From: Crotophaga sulcirostris
Taxonomy: Eukaryota; Chordata; Aves; Cuculiformes; Crotophagidae
Direction of reading: 5' to 3'
Length of the DNA: 64,000 nucleotides
Assembly: GCA_013397455.1 (NCBI GenBank)
Contig: VYZB01000125.1
Location: forward strand, 1,317,900-1,381,899
This document shows positions 26,470 through 38,580 of the stretch, in pieces (position 1 is the stretch's first letter; each line of letters starts with the position of its first letter). A program made the translations under genes and the position numbers. Under the pieces are notes generated by a model, which was given only the letters and a program-made list of their open reading frames with translations, searched no databases and was not told where the DNA came from.

Positions 26470-26760
26470 GGACATTAAATAATGAGAATTAAAATTGCTT
26501 TAAAAATTAAATTTAGCAAAGCCAGAAAGAAAATGTATCTCTCAGCTACTATTGAGTTAATCTTGGGTTTCAAAGCACCATTTAAGCAGTCTGGGGGAAA
26601 TAATTGAGTGGTAATCTGTTTTAAGTACTGCGCTTTGATTTTATCTGGGAATACAGATAATCAATCTCTGGCCTGAAAACTGTGGATTACGAAATGTACC
26701 AGAGCAAATGGGAATTTTATTGGCTCAGAAATAAACATGAAGGGACAAGTGTACAGATGA
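26470..26760. promoter_or_regulatory. Candidate conserved non-coding element
   Basis: The block is AT-rich and non-repetitive, with a cluster of short motifs typical of developmental enhancers: 'aataattgagtggtaatc' near 26600, 'gctttgattttatctgg' near 26632 (a TCF/LEF-like CTTTGAT followed by a GATA-type TTATCT), 'cagataatcaatc' and 'ggattacga'. There is no open frame of interest, and texture is the only support. Enhancer function or conservation cannot be shown from this sequence alone. Confidence 0.22.
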
Positions 26761-28338
26761 CCTTGCAGGGAACGGATGGCAGTGAGAGAGGAAAGGCAGC
26801 CAGTACCGTTCTTTAATTATCCAATGCCTCTTCTCTAGGAGGAATCTCATCTTCTGAAATGTGAACCAGCCACCTCTGGTGCTGAACCCAACGGGGTGGG
26901 CTTAGGCTGCTTAGGAAAGAGTGGCTGGTGGTACTGCCAGGAGAGGTCTACATACTACTTGGAAAGGGCATACAGGAAAGTATGCAGAGCCGTGTAGGAA
27001 GGAAGGCTTGCTGACACTTTTTCCTGTGATACAGGAATAAAGCTCCGTCACAGCACTGCGACCAGATTTAGATTCAGGTCTCGTCTTCCTCTACTAGAAG
27101 CTACGTGCAAACCCAGGTAAGTAAGGGTTAGGATGGTTTCTTCCACCAACACTCAAAAAAAAATGAAACCAAACAATAGAAGTTTTGTTTCTGTTCATGT
27201 TTTTGGGGTTTTTTTTTGCTAGAGAAAAACAAGCAACTTTGAACTAAGTAAAAATAGTCCAAGGTCTTTTGCTCCAAAGTAGGAAATAGAACCTTTCAAA
27301 AATTCTCAACACTTTAGCACATTTCTCTGAATTTGGTGTTTGGTGTTGGCCACTGCCTGTCTGACAGCCCCACGGATTGAGTCCTCCATTCATTTGTGGA
27401 GCACACACCTCATGGATATCTGTGAGGCAAGATCTACCTGTTGGTTTCCTTCAATCATTCTTTCTTCCTAACATACCCTTTCTTCATAAAAGACCATGAC
27501 TTTGCCTGTGCATTTCACATTCTGAGTTCAGACAAACTGCTCATGCAAAGAAAAAATTTTGTTCAAATGAAAAGGAAATCAGACTCTTTTTTAATTCTGC
27601 TCTTGGCTTTCTGACTTTATCTTCATACCTAGATGACCTGGATAGAAATCACCTGCCTCACCTACCCCCTCCCCTTTCCATGTAGATATTTTGGCCAGGT
27701 TCATCGCCAGAATGTCTGACCTTCCACATAAAGCATCAGAAAACATCTTACATAAGAAAGCGGCACCCAGTCAAACCAGACCTTGTGAAATGCAGCCTGA
27801 ATAAAGTGGCAGAAAAGACAGATGAGTAACCAGTATTCATTCAAGGTGGCTCTAATGTTGCTGCTGCCCTTCAGCAAACTGTGACAAACTGCCATCTTTG
27901 TCACCTACACACTGTGCCATGTCTCTGTGCATATTCCTTGACAGTGGCTTTTCAAAACAGAAAATAAAGCAACACTAAATGTCTCTTAGAAAACAGACTG
28001 TGTCCTAAAAGCATTCTTATGTCCTTTTGTTGTGAGAAAGATATGACAAGACATGCAGTGAAATGTTTTGAGTTTCCACACTCAGAGAATTTTTCCCATA
28101 GCACACAATTGATTCTTACTGCACTGCAAACATTCACACAAAAGTGATCAAGTGAAAGATCCTACTTGTGAAGGACACCATGCAGGTATATCACAGATGT
28201 AGGACTAATGTTCCCAAACTAATGTGCCATCAGCACACAACACCCAGGGCTCCTTTCTCTTGGTTGCTTTCTGAGAAGCCCTTCTCAAAGCAGTTTGGAG
28301 GCTGTCTACCACTCCAGGTAGGCAAGCTGCCTTCACAG

Positions 28339-28426
28339 TATCACAGCATTACAAGGTTGGAAAGGACCTCCGAGATCATCGAGTCCAACCTATAACCCAA
28401 CATTAACACCAACTCATCATCTAAGC
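28339..28426 (-). mobile_element. CR1: CR1 LINE, 3' end fragment
   Basis: On the minus strand this is the last roughly 90 bases of a CR1 element: a short 'ttagatgatgagttggtgtt' block, then 'ataggttggactcgatgatc' and 'ccaacc', and a degraded tail ('ttgtaatgctgtgata'). The insert is extremely 5'-truncated, which is the normal outcome of CR1 target-primed reverse transcription. It shares its 3' block with the element at 1-192, so the two probably come from one subfamily. It has no coding capacity. Confidence 0.85.
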
Positions 28427-31400
28427 CTTCTCTGGCTTTCCCCACTCATATCTGCAGGACCAAAAGGAGGGATACCATTGCAGTAAGACTGTACCAGTAC
28501 TTTTGTGAACAGACTTGTACAAAGAAAGACTTCTCATTACAGTGCTTTTGTGTCCCAGGCAGAATATGTCTGAATACTGTAGAATATGCACAAATATGCA
28601 TACATAATTATATTTCCTCTCTTCCCTTCTCTCACTTGCCCTGAAGGCAGTTCCAAGGGTGCAAAGCTGTAGACAGAACACCTTGCCAACATAATGAGAT
28701 GGGGAGTCTGTTTTCCACCAAGAAGCTGGTACTCCATACCTGCTTTCATGCCTCCTACCCTTCTTCAGGTGCTGGTTGCCACCATCTATTGCAGTCTGCA
28801 CAGGAAACACTTCAATGCTCAGTGAAGGGCACACAGTGAAACCATAACTGGTTTAAGGAGATTTTATTCTATCATGTACACATGTATTCCCCTCTACACA
28901 CTCTGTGGTGTGTGATAAACTATTTGTGAACTTTAATATTCAAATCTGTCGAATATTAAAAAGGCCTTTGAAAATCTTTCCTCTCCTCAAAAAATTTCTA
29001 ATCCACGAGAGTTTTTTTTGTGAAATAGCTTTTTCCTTCCTTTTCAATGTAATACAATATGTTATTCAAGAGCCAAAGAGTTGTCAGTTTTTATGTTATG
29101 ATAATCTTCTCAAGCATCCAATTTTATTCTGATTTTTCCCTTAGTGCTGTCACTCACATTCTAGCCTGTCACAAAAGAAAATGTCTGAATACATTAATTA
29201 CAACTTGTTAGACCTCCATATAGTTAATGCTATTGAGAAAATCAAATCACTTGGAAAATAACTAAAAAGAAACAGTTGCTGGTATTGCAGAATTTTTATG
29301 TGTTGCACTTCAAAGCCAGAGCTTTGCAAGACAACAAAAATTATTATTATAGAGAATGAGAAAATCAAATACAGCTTGATCCTCTGCCCTTGGAATGTTT
29401 TCTGAATGCATTACAATATTTATTTTCTATCCTGGAAAGAACAGGTGAAGTCTTTTCACATATTACCTTCTTTTATGGTGTAATTACAAATGCCAGTTCT
29501 GAAATTATAGAACAAAAACTTTCTGAAGCTAGGAAGAGTTCCAGTTCTAAACCCCAACTCACACAAACATCACAGTTGACAGTGACACTTCCATTAACAT
29601 GAATAAAAGATAATTTTGTTGAGCCTAAGACAACGAACAAGTCACCTGGGATTAGTAAAGATATTCACATGGTTACCCTCAGTAAGGTTTGTCAGCCTGA
29701 ATCCCATGGCTCTGTAGAGTGGTAGAGCTACATTTTTAACTGCAAAAATCATACTTAGAGTCAAACACACAAATAACTATTATGTTTATTATTTTTTTTG
29801 TAATCTGAGACCCTAAAATAACTGATAATTTGGATCATAGTTCAGCACACAGTACTTTAAAAAGTACTGACTGTCACATTTCTATGGGTGTAAAAGGTAG
29901 CTAATACCAAGTTTTATATATAGTTCACCTAGAGAGACAGTTCTTCAGAAAATCCTACAAGAACATCTTTGAAGACTAGGCTGCTAATGAAATGTGATTT
30001 CACTGAACAAAGAAAACATTATTAAGATTGTGCAAAACCCATACACACAGAAGCAGACAAATGCTTCCCAAATCTAAGCTCTGTTATATTTCTACCTTAA
30101 AGACATTTCATTATTCTTACATTTGAATGAATAGCCACTCTTACACATATTAAATCATATTAGTGGTGGGAAAAGATAATGACACCTTTTTAGCTTTGAA
30201 GAAGCTATCTGAACAAACAAGACAAAAATACAGACACATTTGGATGATGCTGATCTTGTTCACTGTCTCACAGAGGTAAGATTTTGTTAGTCAGCCCTGT
30301 TGAAAGATTCACCCTAAGAATCTGGAAAAATAGTGCATTGATATTTTATCAGCATTTCTAACTGTGCCACATCACTGCTAAAGCCAACAAATTGCAAGCA
30401 TATTCTAGTGAACATTCTGCTACTGCACGTTAACCATTTAACTTTCCATCGACATATCATTTGATGTAAGAAACTTTTAAGTCATGTGTAGTCTTCATTA
30501 ACTCTACAGTTCTGGCATAATCAAAGAATAAAGTTAAAATACACATTTCCATCCATCCTGTGAAAGGAAATGGCAGTGGGTGTCAGCACCTGCAGAACTC
30601 CAGCATGGCTTGTTCTCCCTGGGAAGCAACAGGCTCAACTCTCACCTCCTGGCACAGGGTGACTTTCACATCAAGGCTGTACCTCCACCAGTCACGTTCA
30701 GATTTTCACCTTAGAATTGATATACTAGAAAACAAGTGCAGTTGTTCTGTGCTTTCCTTAAACCATTGCCTGAAAAGCAGCTCTCATCGTTCAAAAATCT
30801 CTTAGTGGTTTCCTCCTCATTCTCTCATAGAAGAGAACACCTCAAGACACTCTGGAGTCTTCTATTTCAGTATCTAGTAAGTGCCTTTAAAATCCACAGA
30901 ACCAAGTGGTGAGAAAAACTAAAATCTGCAGACCATTTATTTTCACAAGTGAGATATAACTCAGGTTTTGGATATGAACCTGTGCTGAAGTAGGCATGAT
31001 CACTTACGATCCAAAGGTTCAGACTCATGAGCTCCAGTGAGTCATGCCATGGTGATCTGAGAATGCACAATCCCCAAATATCTGCCTCAGTTCAAATTCA
31101 TCTATGGGTGGCAAAATGGGAGGAGCAGGTACAATTTATATTGTGCTATTTACACAATACCTGACTGACAGAAAGACATGACAGACAGCTGAAACTGCCC
31201 CAGCATGAATTATCAGAGCTTATCTGAGCTTTAAGAATCCCACCTCTTTTTAATTGTCTAGCAGCTTTGAAAACATCTCCTTCAGAGTGCTCCACTTAGC
31301 TCATAAACACTGATACATACAGGGTCCTCCACCCATTAGAGGTTTACACCTCCTTCCTTTTTGCTATAAGGTAGTACTGAATAATGGCAAGACCAAGGTC

Positions 31401-31859
31401 TGGCACTGACGTGGGCTGTGTGGTGTTGTGAGTGTGGAGCTGGTGCTAGCTGGGCTTGTGGGCTGATGCTGTGCTGCAAGTTCTCCATGCAGCCTTGGTC
31501 TCTTAAAGCAGCTTTTTGGGTATTCCCTGCAGTCATACGTTCTCAATGTGGGCCCTTGGGACTGAACTAACAGAATAGTGCAGAGATACTCAATGTCCTT
31601 CCACCAAAGTGCCCTTTTGGCGACAGCCTGTTCTCTCTTTGGCTCACAACCATAGCATTGCTATACTTAGACTTCATCCTCACTCCTGTTTCTATTAAAG
31701 CACAGCTACCTCAGAATGATGAGAAACAAAAGCAGAATAACAATGAGGTGGAGAGCAGTTTTCTCAGACTCCTGCTAGAACCAGGAGGTCCTTCACACAG
31801 GTAATATTATGTAAAGAACAAAGACACGACTGGTTCAAAGCTGAAAGTCTTTGCAGAAT

Positions 31860-31945
31860 AAACTACAAGGCAAAAGCTTGCCAGAAGTCACCCAGCAGGT
31901 CAATGACACAACTGGGAGAAGCACTGAACTCCCTCGTAGGTAAGA
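31860..31945 (+). repeat. MIR-like ancient SINE core fragment
   Basis: 'agcttgccagaagtcaccca' followed by 'gcaggtcaatgacacaactg' aligns by eye with the MIR core and its 3' flank ('cttgcccaaggtcacacagc', then a 'gtaagtggcagagctggga'-like block). MIR-type tRNA-derived SINEs are old and present across amniotes. The fragment is short and diverged, so a chance or related-family match remains possible. Confidence 0.45.
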
Positions 31946-32149
31946 AAAATTATTTAATGGAAGTGTATAAAAAGGTTAACTGTATCCCAGACCAGACTTC
32001 CCCAAAACATTAGCAGCAGTAAGAATCAAACAAGGAACTGTACTCTTCGTTACTAGTGTCCAATTCTTCACTGTGATCAAGAGCGTTATTCTTCATGAAC
32101 TGGGGAATGGGGAAACAAAATTACTGAGTAAACTGGCACCAAAACATAT

Positions 32150-32350
32150 TGCCCAATTTAACCAAACAGATGTCAAATAGCCATTAGCATTACAAAGATT
32201 AGTAAACTGAAATTTTGTGTTATGGGTTTAGTGCCTTAGATTAAGCGTTAACCTGTCTTAATTAAATTGCATCTCCGTAATTGATTTCATAGTCCTGAAC
32301 TGTAAATAACAAATTGTAGATGATCTGCTTTTTATCTAGCAAGCTAATGT
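32150..32350. promoter_or_regulatory. Candidate conserved non-coding element
   Basis: A non-repetitive, AT-rich block with 'gccattagcattac', 'tgtcttaattaaattgcatc' and 'gtaattgattt', which provide several TAATT/ATTA homeodomain cores within about 100 bases. There is no open frame and no similarity to the mobile elements in the window. Regulatory function is inferred from motif clustering only. Confidence 0.22.
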
Positions 32351-34759
32351 AAATCAGCCTTCACATGTTGCATTGCCTCATCTCTATCCCTTTGATGGGG
32401 CTTGCTCACCTTGCTTCTTTTACTTAGACCCATAACCTCCTCTGACTTTACAAGTACATTTAACCACTGCTGCTGTTTTTCTTCTTGAACTGATGGAAGT
32501 CATAGCTGGTTATTTGTAGGGCAGGCAGAATCCAGCAGCTGGTCTTTGTATCTGATGCCTCCTCCACATTGTAAACTATCTTTCCATGTGCAGAGCCATA
32601 ACCATTTGTTCCACTCACACAAACATGGCTCACACAGCTGTGTAGCTACTGAGTGTGTACAAATATGATGGGACTGGGGCAGTGAACCAGACTATGGCAA
32701 AGTAATGATGATGTAATACGGACTTCTTCTAGCTATCCCTGCACTGTCTAACAACGTATAACTATGTTGTTATTCTATTTAAATAGAACAATTTCATTTT
32801 CTTTTGCCTACACTGTTCAATATGAACAAATACATTCAATGAGAGCAATCAGTGTAACCAAATACTAATCAATTCAGTATCTTAATGCAAATTCAGGTTC
32901 TTCCCTAAGTAAGGGACAGACAGATGATCTTTGTGCCAATTATACCCTTTCAAAAAAAGAACCAAGAGCAAAATCAGAAGCTTGGGGCTAGAGGGCAAGG
33001 AGGTGGGAGTGGTAGGGCAAACTGCTCTCAGTCTGGTCCTTAAAGCTAAATAATTAGAGACTATCAAAGAACCAGCTGCCTGCTATTAGCATGGAAACAT
33101 GAAATGAGGGTGGAAAGGAGGGCAGATTGAAAAAAGTTTAGGAGCTACCTTGGGAAGCTAAAGAACAAACAGGAATTAAAGCTATAGTACAGCAACTGAA
33201 AGTCGAGGTGGTAAAGAAGCTTTGCACCAAAGACCCTTAGGAGTTATCTTCATAACTCGGCAATGATTTGGAGGAAAGGAAGGCCTGTCTGCCTTCTAAA
33301 ACAATCAGAGGTGGCCAAGAACACCTTCTCAGTAGAGAATCAGAACTTATTTGTTCATTCAATGCTCACCTCCATTCTACCTACTTTACAAAACTTAAAC
33401 TGCTTTGTTCAGTACAGAGTTTATTGCTGTGTCTCATAACCATGAGGACCAGGCATCTGCATTCACAACTGCTTGATCAAGCATGAGTAAGACAGAATGG
33501 ACTGATTTGCTCTAATGCAACTTTTAACCCTTCATATCACATGTTGTAAAGTGTCACAAACGCAACCATTTGACCATGACTTAAAGGGCTTCACAGAGAT
33601 AACCCAAAAATGGCAAGCTGTATCACTGAAAATATGATGACCCCCACAAGCAGCTTCTGTCTTTAAAAGATGATAGCTGCTACACAATTAATTCTCAGTA
33701 GTGTTACAGAATCCAAACAGCAGGGTCAGCTTGACCGTTATGGTCCAGCACATAAGATTATTTCAGTATAGTCACTTCCATATGCCACCCTGCATTCATT
33801 GCAAAAATGTCAAATAGCATCAACCAGGCTTTCTGCGTACAACTAAGAAACACTGCACAGCTTCAGAGGAGGTGATGCAAAGCTGCTTGAAGCCATCTTT
33901 TGCAGCAACCTGCCCTGAGATGATCTTCATTACACTGCGGGGAGCATGAATTAAGAAAGGTGAAGGAGTAATTTCACACCAGCTGTGGACAGCACCTGAA
34001 GATGACTGGAGCATACAAGTAGCCTGGCCACAAATGCTCTACACTAGGGAAATGCAGCCAAAAAACTTGACCAAAGTAGCAGGAGCCTGCACACAGAGGG
34101 GCTATAGCTGTGTCAAGAAAGGGAACAAGTAGAGATGTGCCAAAGTACAAATTCAGGACACAATCTGTCCCATGGTAATTAATGGAATATAATCAAATAA
34201 AACAAGAAAATCTTCTACAACTTCCCTTTCTGACCTTCACTGTGCTTTGTGTTGTGTGTCTAATTAAACCACTCATTTATTAGAGAAAGGCCTAGAAGAG
34301 AAACTCTGCCTGTGCAGAATTCCAGTTCAAAACATCCACAGGTGAGGTGGCTGGGACATTTGAATACAAGACACGTACAAAGTCCTTTCCCTATGGACAT
34401 TCCTGGTCATTATGCAGACCTTTGTCTCCAGGCTGACATCAGGACCATGGTCCTGTCACTCACTCAGGCCATGTGGCCATTTCTTGATCCTTTCTTCCTT
34501 TCTCATTTTCTTTCTGCTGTTTACTCCCAAGGCTTTTCTGTTCCATTTGCTTTCACAGACCCACTAACCAGCAAAGGCCCTTATCCCAAAAGGGCACCAT
34601 ATTCTTTCTTGAGAGAGAGCTGTATTTTGGTGAAGGTTTACTGGATCTTCATGTTTTTCCTCCAGAGAAGGTGCCGGTCCTAGTATAGTTTAATGCAATC
34701 CATAATAACAGGTTGAAAAATTGGCTAAAACACACTTTTATACTGTCTGCCCTGGTGTA

Positions 34760-34850
34760 GTCACCTGACATGAGTATTTGTGATATTTAATTATGCAAAT
34801 TAACTCTTCTACATCTGACCAAATCACTCTCAAAAGCAGCTTACAACTGA
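34760..34850. promoter_or_regulatory. Octamer-type site in candidate conserved element
   Basis: 'tatttaattatgcaaattaa' contains a perfect POU/octamer motif ATGCAAAT at 34793-34800 fused to TAATTA-like half-sites on both sides, an arrangement bound by POU-homeodomain factors in vertebrate enhancers. An E-box 'cacctg' lies about 30 bases upstream (near 34762). No gene is close enough in the window to say what it might control. Confidence 0.25.
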
Positions 34851-36964
34851 AGTGCAAACTGAAAGATGCACTGCAGGGGAAAAAAAACTGCACAGAGGAA
34901 ATGCATTTTTTGTTGGGAGGATTGTGGCATTTTTAAGATATCCCATATGCCTACGTTTGGCATGCAACTCACATCACTAAGTTTTATTTGTGAAAAGGTG
35001 TTCTTCTAATGAGCACTGTCAGGCAACCTTAGCAAGAAGTAATGCTATCAGAGCTGCCATATAATCTCTATGATGACACAGACATGCACTGACTGCATTA
35101 ATCTAGAATATGAACGTAGAACAACATGCTAATTATTCATATGCTATTATTGTTCCTTTTCCCTGCAGCATAACACTCAAGTAAGCCTCAGAATCTCATT
35201 TTCTCCACTTGCAAATAACAGGAGTAGAATCCAGCAAATTATTCCAAAAAGCACCTCTATGGAAGAGACAGCACAAACAAAACTCCATTAGCAGACCTTG
35301 AACCACTTTCTCCTCATAATGCAAGCATAGTAAAAACTACCTCTTGTCACAGACTGTTACGGAAAGCAAGGCATCATTTTCTTTTCTTTTTTTTTTCCCA
35401 CTTAAATGATTTACAGCCACATTATTCCAAATCTTTCTTGAGCGTGTACTGAATTCCTCACAAGTGTCATATTTTCAGCAGTTGGCTATCACACGCCACC
35501 ATAACGATTCACATTCAGGAGGAGATAAAACATGGTAACTGAAAGGGCCCAGCCAGAATATTACATGAAGGAATCCCATCACTACAACTAGAATCTAGCA
35601 CCAAGTCATGCTGTCTGGATGCTCCTGCCCTAGTGCTACCTGGACTCTAGATCATTTTTTGGTTTTAGTTATATGAGTTACATCATATTAGTAGAGTTTG
35701 GCAACAACTGTATTAAGCATGAATGCTGGTGGGGAAAAGAAACCCTAAAGCATCATCAACTTCCCCCTTCTCCCAGTTAAGCAATGGAACCCAGAGGCTG
35801 ATGTTTTGTCTTCTTTTATTTCAGGTTGCTTTTATATCCACCCAGATTTGAAATGAAGTTGCAGCTTTTCAGAGACTGACTGCCTTTTTGATGTTATCAG
35901 TAATAAGCAGACTAAATTAAATTTTATTAACAATATATTTTTCTAAGGTATCCGTTAAAATGCACACTACCTGTACTACGTGTTGTCACCAGCGCTGTGC
36001 AAGCTACCCATATCTCCTGTGCAGTTCATGGCCAGCAGATCAGGAAAGAGAGCAGCTCCCCAAGGCACAGCAGCTTAGGAAAGGAAGGTTGAAGTGTGCA
36101 AGGAAAGTGTGCAACATGGAGGAGCTAACATAAAATTGCCTGCACCTGTTGACACTGCTTAATGCAGCAGGCTCGAGCAAAACTTACAGATACCTGACAG
36201 GCAACACCTGTACCAGCTTTCTTGAAAATCAGCAGCTGTAGAAAAATGTAGCTGGTGCCACAAGCAGGCAGAAAATTTGCAAGATAAAAGCTAGCACAGA
36301 TATACAAGATAAACACTTCCAGATATTCAGAGGTCCTGCAATACAACCGACAACAAGAGGAAATAACAGCTGTTTTTGCATGGCTACTTAAAGCCAACAG
36401 CACCAGAACCAGATAATCTGCTGCTACGTGACTGCAGTGTTTCACTGATTGCAGCTGCCCACTTTATGTGAGGCACGGTCCTGCACTATGACCCCTGAAA
36501 AACCCAAACATGCTCTAATAGCTTGAGCACAATTGCTCTGGGTTTTTCAAACATAAACTCAATTATTTTTTTTATATTGAATTGTCTTAAAGCACAAGTC
36601 CTATCCCATCCTAAGACAAACTAGTCCTTATTAAATTTTTCTAAGAGTAATTGCCATAGGAGAAGCATATACTTAACTCTAGCTTTAAAAGCATGATGAG
36701 TGCTTTCATCTTGCAAGAAATAAGTTTGAGTAGAAAAAAACCATTAGGATTATACCAAGCAGACCATGGACTCCACTCAGCACTAGAGCTTGGGGAAGGA
36801 GCTGCTGAGGAAATTAGGGAAAGGAAGCAGACTCAAAGGCAGGTCATTGCTGCTGAGACCTGTCCTGCATAGTAGCATGATCTGTTGGGACACAGGCAAA
36901 CTTGTCTATGTGGCTGCCCCCATGCAGTGACTGAACCAGTGCTTGGTCTATCACTGCCATGCTT

Positions 36965-37474
36965 CTAGGAAACATTAGGCTTTTCATTCTCCCTCTTGTA
37001 CTCTCCTTTTGTTTCACAACTGTTGGCCAAACGGTGAAGAGGGCTATTAAGAAATCTCCATGCTAACTCCATGCATGGCGTTGAATCTCCAGCAGAATTT
37101 CCCTCCAGAAAACTAAGCAGGCTTTCCAAGCTACTTAATGACTGATTTCTTACCCACCGTTTTACAACATATCTTCGCACACTGGTTTCTTTATAACTTG
37201 ACGGAGGTCTTCCGTATATGAAGACAGGATTGAGATCACTTCCAAATCCAGGCACGCATGGTCAGACACAGCTGTCTGCAGGGGAGTAAGGTCAGTGAGA
37301 TCTAGAGAGAAGAACACACTGTGATCTTTGCTCTTCCAATGAAGTACAGAGGTAGCCTAAATGTGCCAAAATATACAGCTGCTCTCCCAGTAGGAGCTTC
37401 ATGTGGTACGTTGATGAACAAATAGGTAGCCACTGAGAAATGGCATCCTGGTAGTTTGAGATTTTACCCTGCAA
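36965..37474 (-). other. Possible decayed or spliced coding patch, unrecognised
   Basis: The minus strand over these 510 bases is unusually free of stops. One frame is open at 37474-37295 and again, after two stops, at 37255-36968. A second frame is open across exactly that gap: a pyrimidine tract 'gttcttctctctag' ends at 37302 and is followed by LTDLTPLQTAVSDHACLDLE and more, to a TAA near 37163. The TPLQTAV stretch is reminiscent of an ankyrin-repeat first helix, but only one such segment is present, so I do not assign a family. A donor-like 'gggtaaga' lies just after that stop. The patch could be an old frameshifted pseudogene, a terminal exon, or chance. There is no parental protein I can name. 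Confidence 0.15.
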
Positions 37475-38530
37475 TGAGCTACTCAGCCTTGGGAGTAGTA
37501 GGGTTTATCCATTTGCTTGCAGCTGTAGACTGCTGGTTTTGTCTTGTCATGTTATTGTAAGCATGATTAATCACTGTAAAGAATAAGCAACCAGTAAATC
37601 TATTATACTTAGGAAGAAAACATAGATCTTTGATTCTTTCTACTGTTAGGTTTCTGGATTGTGACTGCTTCTGTCCTGCAGGTTATTTCTAGGATGTGTC
37701 TCTTGGATCTTATCCTAAATTCCTTTTATATACTTTTAGCAGAATGTGTCTTCTTACCCCTGAGCCCCAATACGCCAAAAGAATATGTACGTTTTTCTCA
37801 GTGATGGCATATTACTGCCTAGAATTACTCTACTCCTATTACACACTAAAATGGAATACAAAGTGATGTGGATTTCTGTTCTAGTAGACTTTCATTGTCT
37901 AATGTCCATGTTCATAAAATATTTAAATGTCATTTTCACAGTGCTGGTGCTGCAGGATAACAAAAGGTGTGCACACAAAGGACATCTCCATGCCTGCTTC
38001 CCATTACTGCTGATTAAATCACCAAGTTTATCTTCCTTCATCCACCTTGGATTATTAAGTGACAAAAAAACTTTCTTGCTTACTTCAAAGAAAATAGTTT
38101 TTGAGCCTCATTCTCAATGTTGAAAATTCAGAAGCTGCTGATCATAAGTGAGCACACAGGTTTCCCTGAGTAAGGATGAAGATTTTACTAGTTCTAAGAT
38201 AGCAAGGCCTGGTTATTTATACTCTCTGCTCAGCTCTTTTTAGCAATTAGAATTCTTCACTAGCATGAATATCTTTATCATTTTGCATTTCCCAACTGAA
38301 TACACACTCATCACACAACTCTGCATTGTTTATTCCACTCTGATCTTTTGTACCATTATATTTTGTCCCACAATGCAAATTTCTTTTTGTTTCTAGTGAG
38401 TAAACATGGAATATAGCTTCTTGTAGAACAAACTAGGGCTGATTCTCAGGTGATGTGAGGCTAAATTCACTGACTATACCCATTTATACCCCCTGAGAAT
38501 CTAGCAGATAATGCTGCAATGCCTTATTCA

Positions 38531-38580
38531 TCTTGGGTCTGATTCAGAGATCATCAAAGTTGATGGTGAAAGTCTCTGGA
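38531..38580. repeat. Ancient palindromic-core repeat fragment (copy 2)
   Basis: 'ctgattcagagatcatcaaa' followed by 'gttgatggtgaaagtctctg' matches the pattern of the fragment at 18487-18540 (a CATTGA-NTTCAATGG-type core followed by an 'aactcc'-like block), but is more diverged. It is assigned only because three similar fragments occur in the window. Confidence 0.25.

Larger units (their letters stand above)
17865..28338. other. No gene seen; unique AT-rich sequence, A-rich low-complexity tracts
   Basis: No supported exon lies in this 10.5 kb. Short open frames (for example 21024-21266 plus and 24088-24345 minus) lack both splice support and recognisable motifs. A small tandem duplication 'aaaatatcatg' sits at about 19012-19033. 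Low-complexity A-rich tracts occur near 25308-25380 and 26011-26083. A conserved-element candidate is at 26470-26760 and an ancient repeat fragment at 18487-18540. Neither strand shows a LINE or LTR terminus. Confidence 0.5.

Noticed and set aside
28421..28834. Open frame of about 137 codons, minus
   Set aside because: No motif or splice support. It lies immediately beside a CR1 fragment, and the amino-acid composition looks random.
34312..34683. Open frame of about 123 codons, plus
   Set aside because: No recognised motif. It lies in a pyrimidine-rich stretch with few stops on this strand.
35150..35185. Microexon-like arrangement: 'ccttttccctgcag' then 'gtaagc' 12 bases later
   Set aside because: A 12-base exon cannot be supported without transcript evidence.
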